A stretch of 64,000 nucleotides of DNA from a virus. The notes beneath the pieces were generated by a model, which was given only the letters and a program-made list of their open reading frames with translations, ran no database searches and was not told the DNA's origin. Of the stretch, positions 62,784 to 64,000 are shown one piece after another (position 1 is the stretch's first letter; each line of letters begins with the position of its first letter). Made by a program: the position numbers and the translations under genes. The DNA lies in IMG/VR virus record IMGVR_UViG_3300023174_000134, positions 17,501-81,500 of that record, one strand, 5' to 3'.

Positions 62784-62980
62784 TTCTTCTCTGGAACTGG
62801 TGTGCCTTCTAATTTCTTATGCACTTTGATTTCTTTACAAACTTCTTTTTCTTTACCTGTTTTCTGGTCTTTCTGCATGACACAGGCTTTCTTGGTTTCG
62901 GCAGCTTGTGCTGTATTAACGGCAGTTAATGCTACTGCTACGGCAATAAAAGTCCATGCGAATGTATTGAATGCTTTCAT
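62780..62980 (-). CDS. 66-aa secreted protein
   Basis: Signal peptide MKAFNTFAWTFIAVAVALTA, VNTAQAAETKK with an AQA site, followed by CVMQKDQKTGKEKEVCKEIK, a small two-cysteine periplasmic part. Unknown. Coupled to the next gene by a four-base overlap. Confidence 0.6.
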   Translation of the reverse strand: MKAFNTFAWTFIAVAVALTAVNTAQAAETKKACVMQKDQKTGKEKEVCKEIKVHKKLEGTPVPEKK

Positions 62981-63201
62981 TTCTGTTCTTCCTTTTTAGC
63001 AAATTTTTCTGAGGCGGTAAAGCCTAATCCTGCGATTACAAGGTATATCATTGAATCAAACAATGATGGTGTTACCTTGTAACCAAAAATGTCAGCGACA
63101 AGTGCAAAAGCACAAATTAAAAATGATAAAAGGGTTATAACTCTTTTACTACTGATAGACCCATTGTGTCCATCGGATAGCATACTATTCAACCAATTCA
63201 T
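62977..63201 (-). CDS. Holin-like two-span membrane protein
   Basis: The protein has 74 residues. SSKRVITLLSFLICAFALVA and LFDSMIYLVIAGLGFTASEK are two membrane spans with a Lys/Glu tail (KFAKKEEQK). The pattern (short N-terminus, two spans, charged end) fits phage holin families. A lysis role is plausible because secreted and membrane neighbours form a cluster, but it is not proven. Confidence 0.6.
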   Translation of the reverse strand: MNWLNSMLSDGHNGSISSKRVITLLSFLICAFALVADIFGYKVTPSLFDSMIYLVIAGLGFTASEKFAKKEEQK

Positions 63202-63204
63202 TTA

Positions 63205-63696
63205 TTAAATCTCTGGTTGAGGTGGTTGAAGTGGTGCTGGTTTACCACCAAATCCTGTTGTAACTGCTGGTGCAAATGGCGATGGTGCAGGTGCCGATGC
63301 AACAAAAGCAGGTGTTGTTACACCACTAAAACTTGGTGTAGATGGTGTTGTTGGTGCAGGACTTACTGTTGTAGGCCGTGTTGCAGCTTGTAGTGCCATC
63401 TTTTGTGCATCTTTATCACCACCTGCCAACATGATACCAGACAATGTGCCGGTTAAGAATGTAGCAATAGGAATAATCAACTCAAAGAATTTTTGGTCAA
63501 TTGGTGAGATTGCATTGAGTGGTTGAGTTACAAAAATCAACGAATACAATACAACAAATACAATGCCAAACAATGTAAGTGCTAAACAAATACCAATAAA
63601 AAACTTCAGACGAGCCATCAACTGCTCTTCGGTATACATGAAGTTATCTTCTGATTTCTTTTCTTCTTTATTAAAAATATTCAAGTTCATTTGCAA
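63205..63696 (-). CDS. Membrane protein with Pro/Thr-rich tail
   Basis: The protein has 163 residues. Two membrane spans (about 32-55 FFIGICLALTLFGIVFVVLY and 70-90 LIIPIATFLTGTLSGIMLAG) are followed by a 65-residue tail rich in Pro, Thr and Ala (TTVSPAPTTPSTPSFSGVTT). Layout resembles a holin with an extended tail. Unknown family. Confidence 0.55.
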   Translation of the reverse strand: MQMNLNIFNKEEKKSEDNFMYTEEQLMARLKFFIGICLALTLFGIVFVVLYSLIFVTQPLNAISPIDQKFFELIIPIATFLTGTLSGIMLAGGDKDAQKMALQAATRPTTVSPAPTTPSTPSFSGVTTPAFVASAPAPSPFAPAVTTGFGGKPAPLQPPQPEI

Positions 63697-63965
63697 TTCG
63701 CTCCAGTTGTTGGCATTATTGGTGTTGGTGTATTTTGTGCAATCGGTTTAGTTCCATCTGGTCCCAAGCGTGGATCATTTTGACCCTTAAAAATGTGAGA
63801 AGGACAAGTTCTTGTTACATCACAATATGGCAACTTGCACATATCTTTGTCCCAATTTGCTGGGTCTTGGCACGGGTAACGAAACTTATCGCCACTAAAA
63901 TATGCCAATGTCAATGGAAGCAATAATAAAATAATTAGGCCTTTGGCTAATCTTTTATCATTCAT
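63687..63965 (-). CDS. 92-aa secreted Cys-containing protein
   Basis: N-terminal hydrophobic segment GLIILLLLPLTLAYFSGDKF then YPCQDPANWDKDMCKLPYCD and a Pro/Thr-rich end with a final Cys. Five cysteines suggest a disulfide-bonded periplasmic protein. It overlaps the upstream ORF stop by one base (TAATG) and the next gene by ten. Confidence 0.6.
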   Translation of the reverse strand: MNDKRLAKGLIILLLLPLTLAYFSGDKFRYPCQDPANWDKDMCKLPYCDVTRTCPSHIFKGQNDPRLGPDGTKPIAQNTPTPIMPTTGANCK

Positions 63966-64000
63966 TAATGAACTCCTAATACATGAAGTGCGTGTTCATA
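63965..64000 (-). CDS. Partial CDS, C-terminal end only
   Basis: The last 11 codons of a gene entering from the right edge read YEHALHVLGVH then TAA at 63965-63967. The stop overlaps the next ATG (TAATG). Too short to identify. Confidence 0.55.
   Translation of the reverse strand, partial: YEHALHVLGVH

Overview
This window is a piece of an AT-rich (roughly two thirds A+T by eye), densely packed T4-like myovirus genome. It holds a nearly complete T4-type baseplate and tail-tube-initiation module, gp32, gp59, gp33, gp61 primase, RNase H, PhoH, ribonucleotide reductase NrdA/NrdB and many very short early genes. Several features point to a Gram-negative, probably betaproteobacterial (Burkholderiales-like, freshwater) host. 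These are a circularly permuted tmRNA whose tag reads ANDNKFALAA, a small secreted protein of MKKLIALVAATFA type, a phasin-like protein and a DUF3563-like peptide. The host assignment is inference.

Layout. 1-14.9 kb (minus strand): baseplate genes in order of transcription gp48-, gp53-, gp27-like, gp5 OB-fold, two unknowns, gp5 beta-helix, one unknown, gp25, gp6, gp7-like, gp8-like, and a DUF4815-type protein cut by the window edge. 14.95-19.5 kb (plus strand): gp4 head-completion nuclease, a conserved protein, gp54-like, gp26-like, an overlapping -1-frame ORF, and a 563-aa tape-measure-like protein carrying a lysozyme domain. 19.5-30.2 kb (minus): gp32, a HAD phosphatase, gp59, gp33, a SleB-type hydrolase, a 2OG oxygenase, a permuted tmRNA, PD-(D/E)XK and DnaQ-type nucleases, a lipoprotein pair and a MazG-like protein. 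30.2-54.6 kb: an accessory and early region of short minus-strand genes. It includes ClpP, GalE, a glycosyltransferase, RNase H, an LpxH-like phosphoesterase, HNH and GIY-YIG nucleases, one tRNA-Thr, a small plus-strand cluster at 40.1-40.8 kb and a repeat-rich tail fibre at 53-53.9 kb. 54.7-64 kb: a plus-strand GIY-YIG nuclease, then on the minus strand PhoH, a secreted nuclease, a fatty acid desaturase, NrdB, an A-type Fe-S carrier, NrdA, primase and a cluster of small membrane or secreted proteins.

Regulation. Ten sigma70-type promoters are visible on the minus strand. Seven belong to a repeated cassette (upstream 'ATGGAATCAAGAGCTTAG'-like block, short GTTGC...GCAAC hairpin, TTGAC(A/T), 16 bp, TATAAT/TACAAT) that resembles the mobile early promoter stem-loops described for T4-type phages. 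Five of the ten promoters place the predicted transcription start at or within 1-2 bases of an ATG, suggesting leaderless mRNAs. (T/C)ATAAATA late-promoter motifs precede gp48, gp8, gp25, gp32 and the fibre gene, and a gp33 homologue is present, so T4-style late transcription is likely.

The most striking element is the phage-encoded circularly permuted ssrA (tmRNA) gene at 25.1-25.5 kb, driven by a consensus sigma70 promoter. Other points of note are a probable -1 ribosomal frameshift joining the gp26- and gp51-like ORFs, a T4 gp5 needle split into separate genes with its lysozyme moved to a tape-measure-like protein, and a membrane fatty acid desaturase inside the nucleotide-reductase operon.
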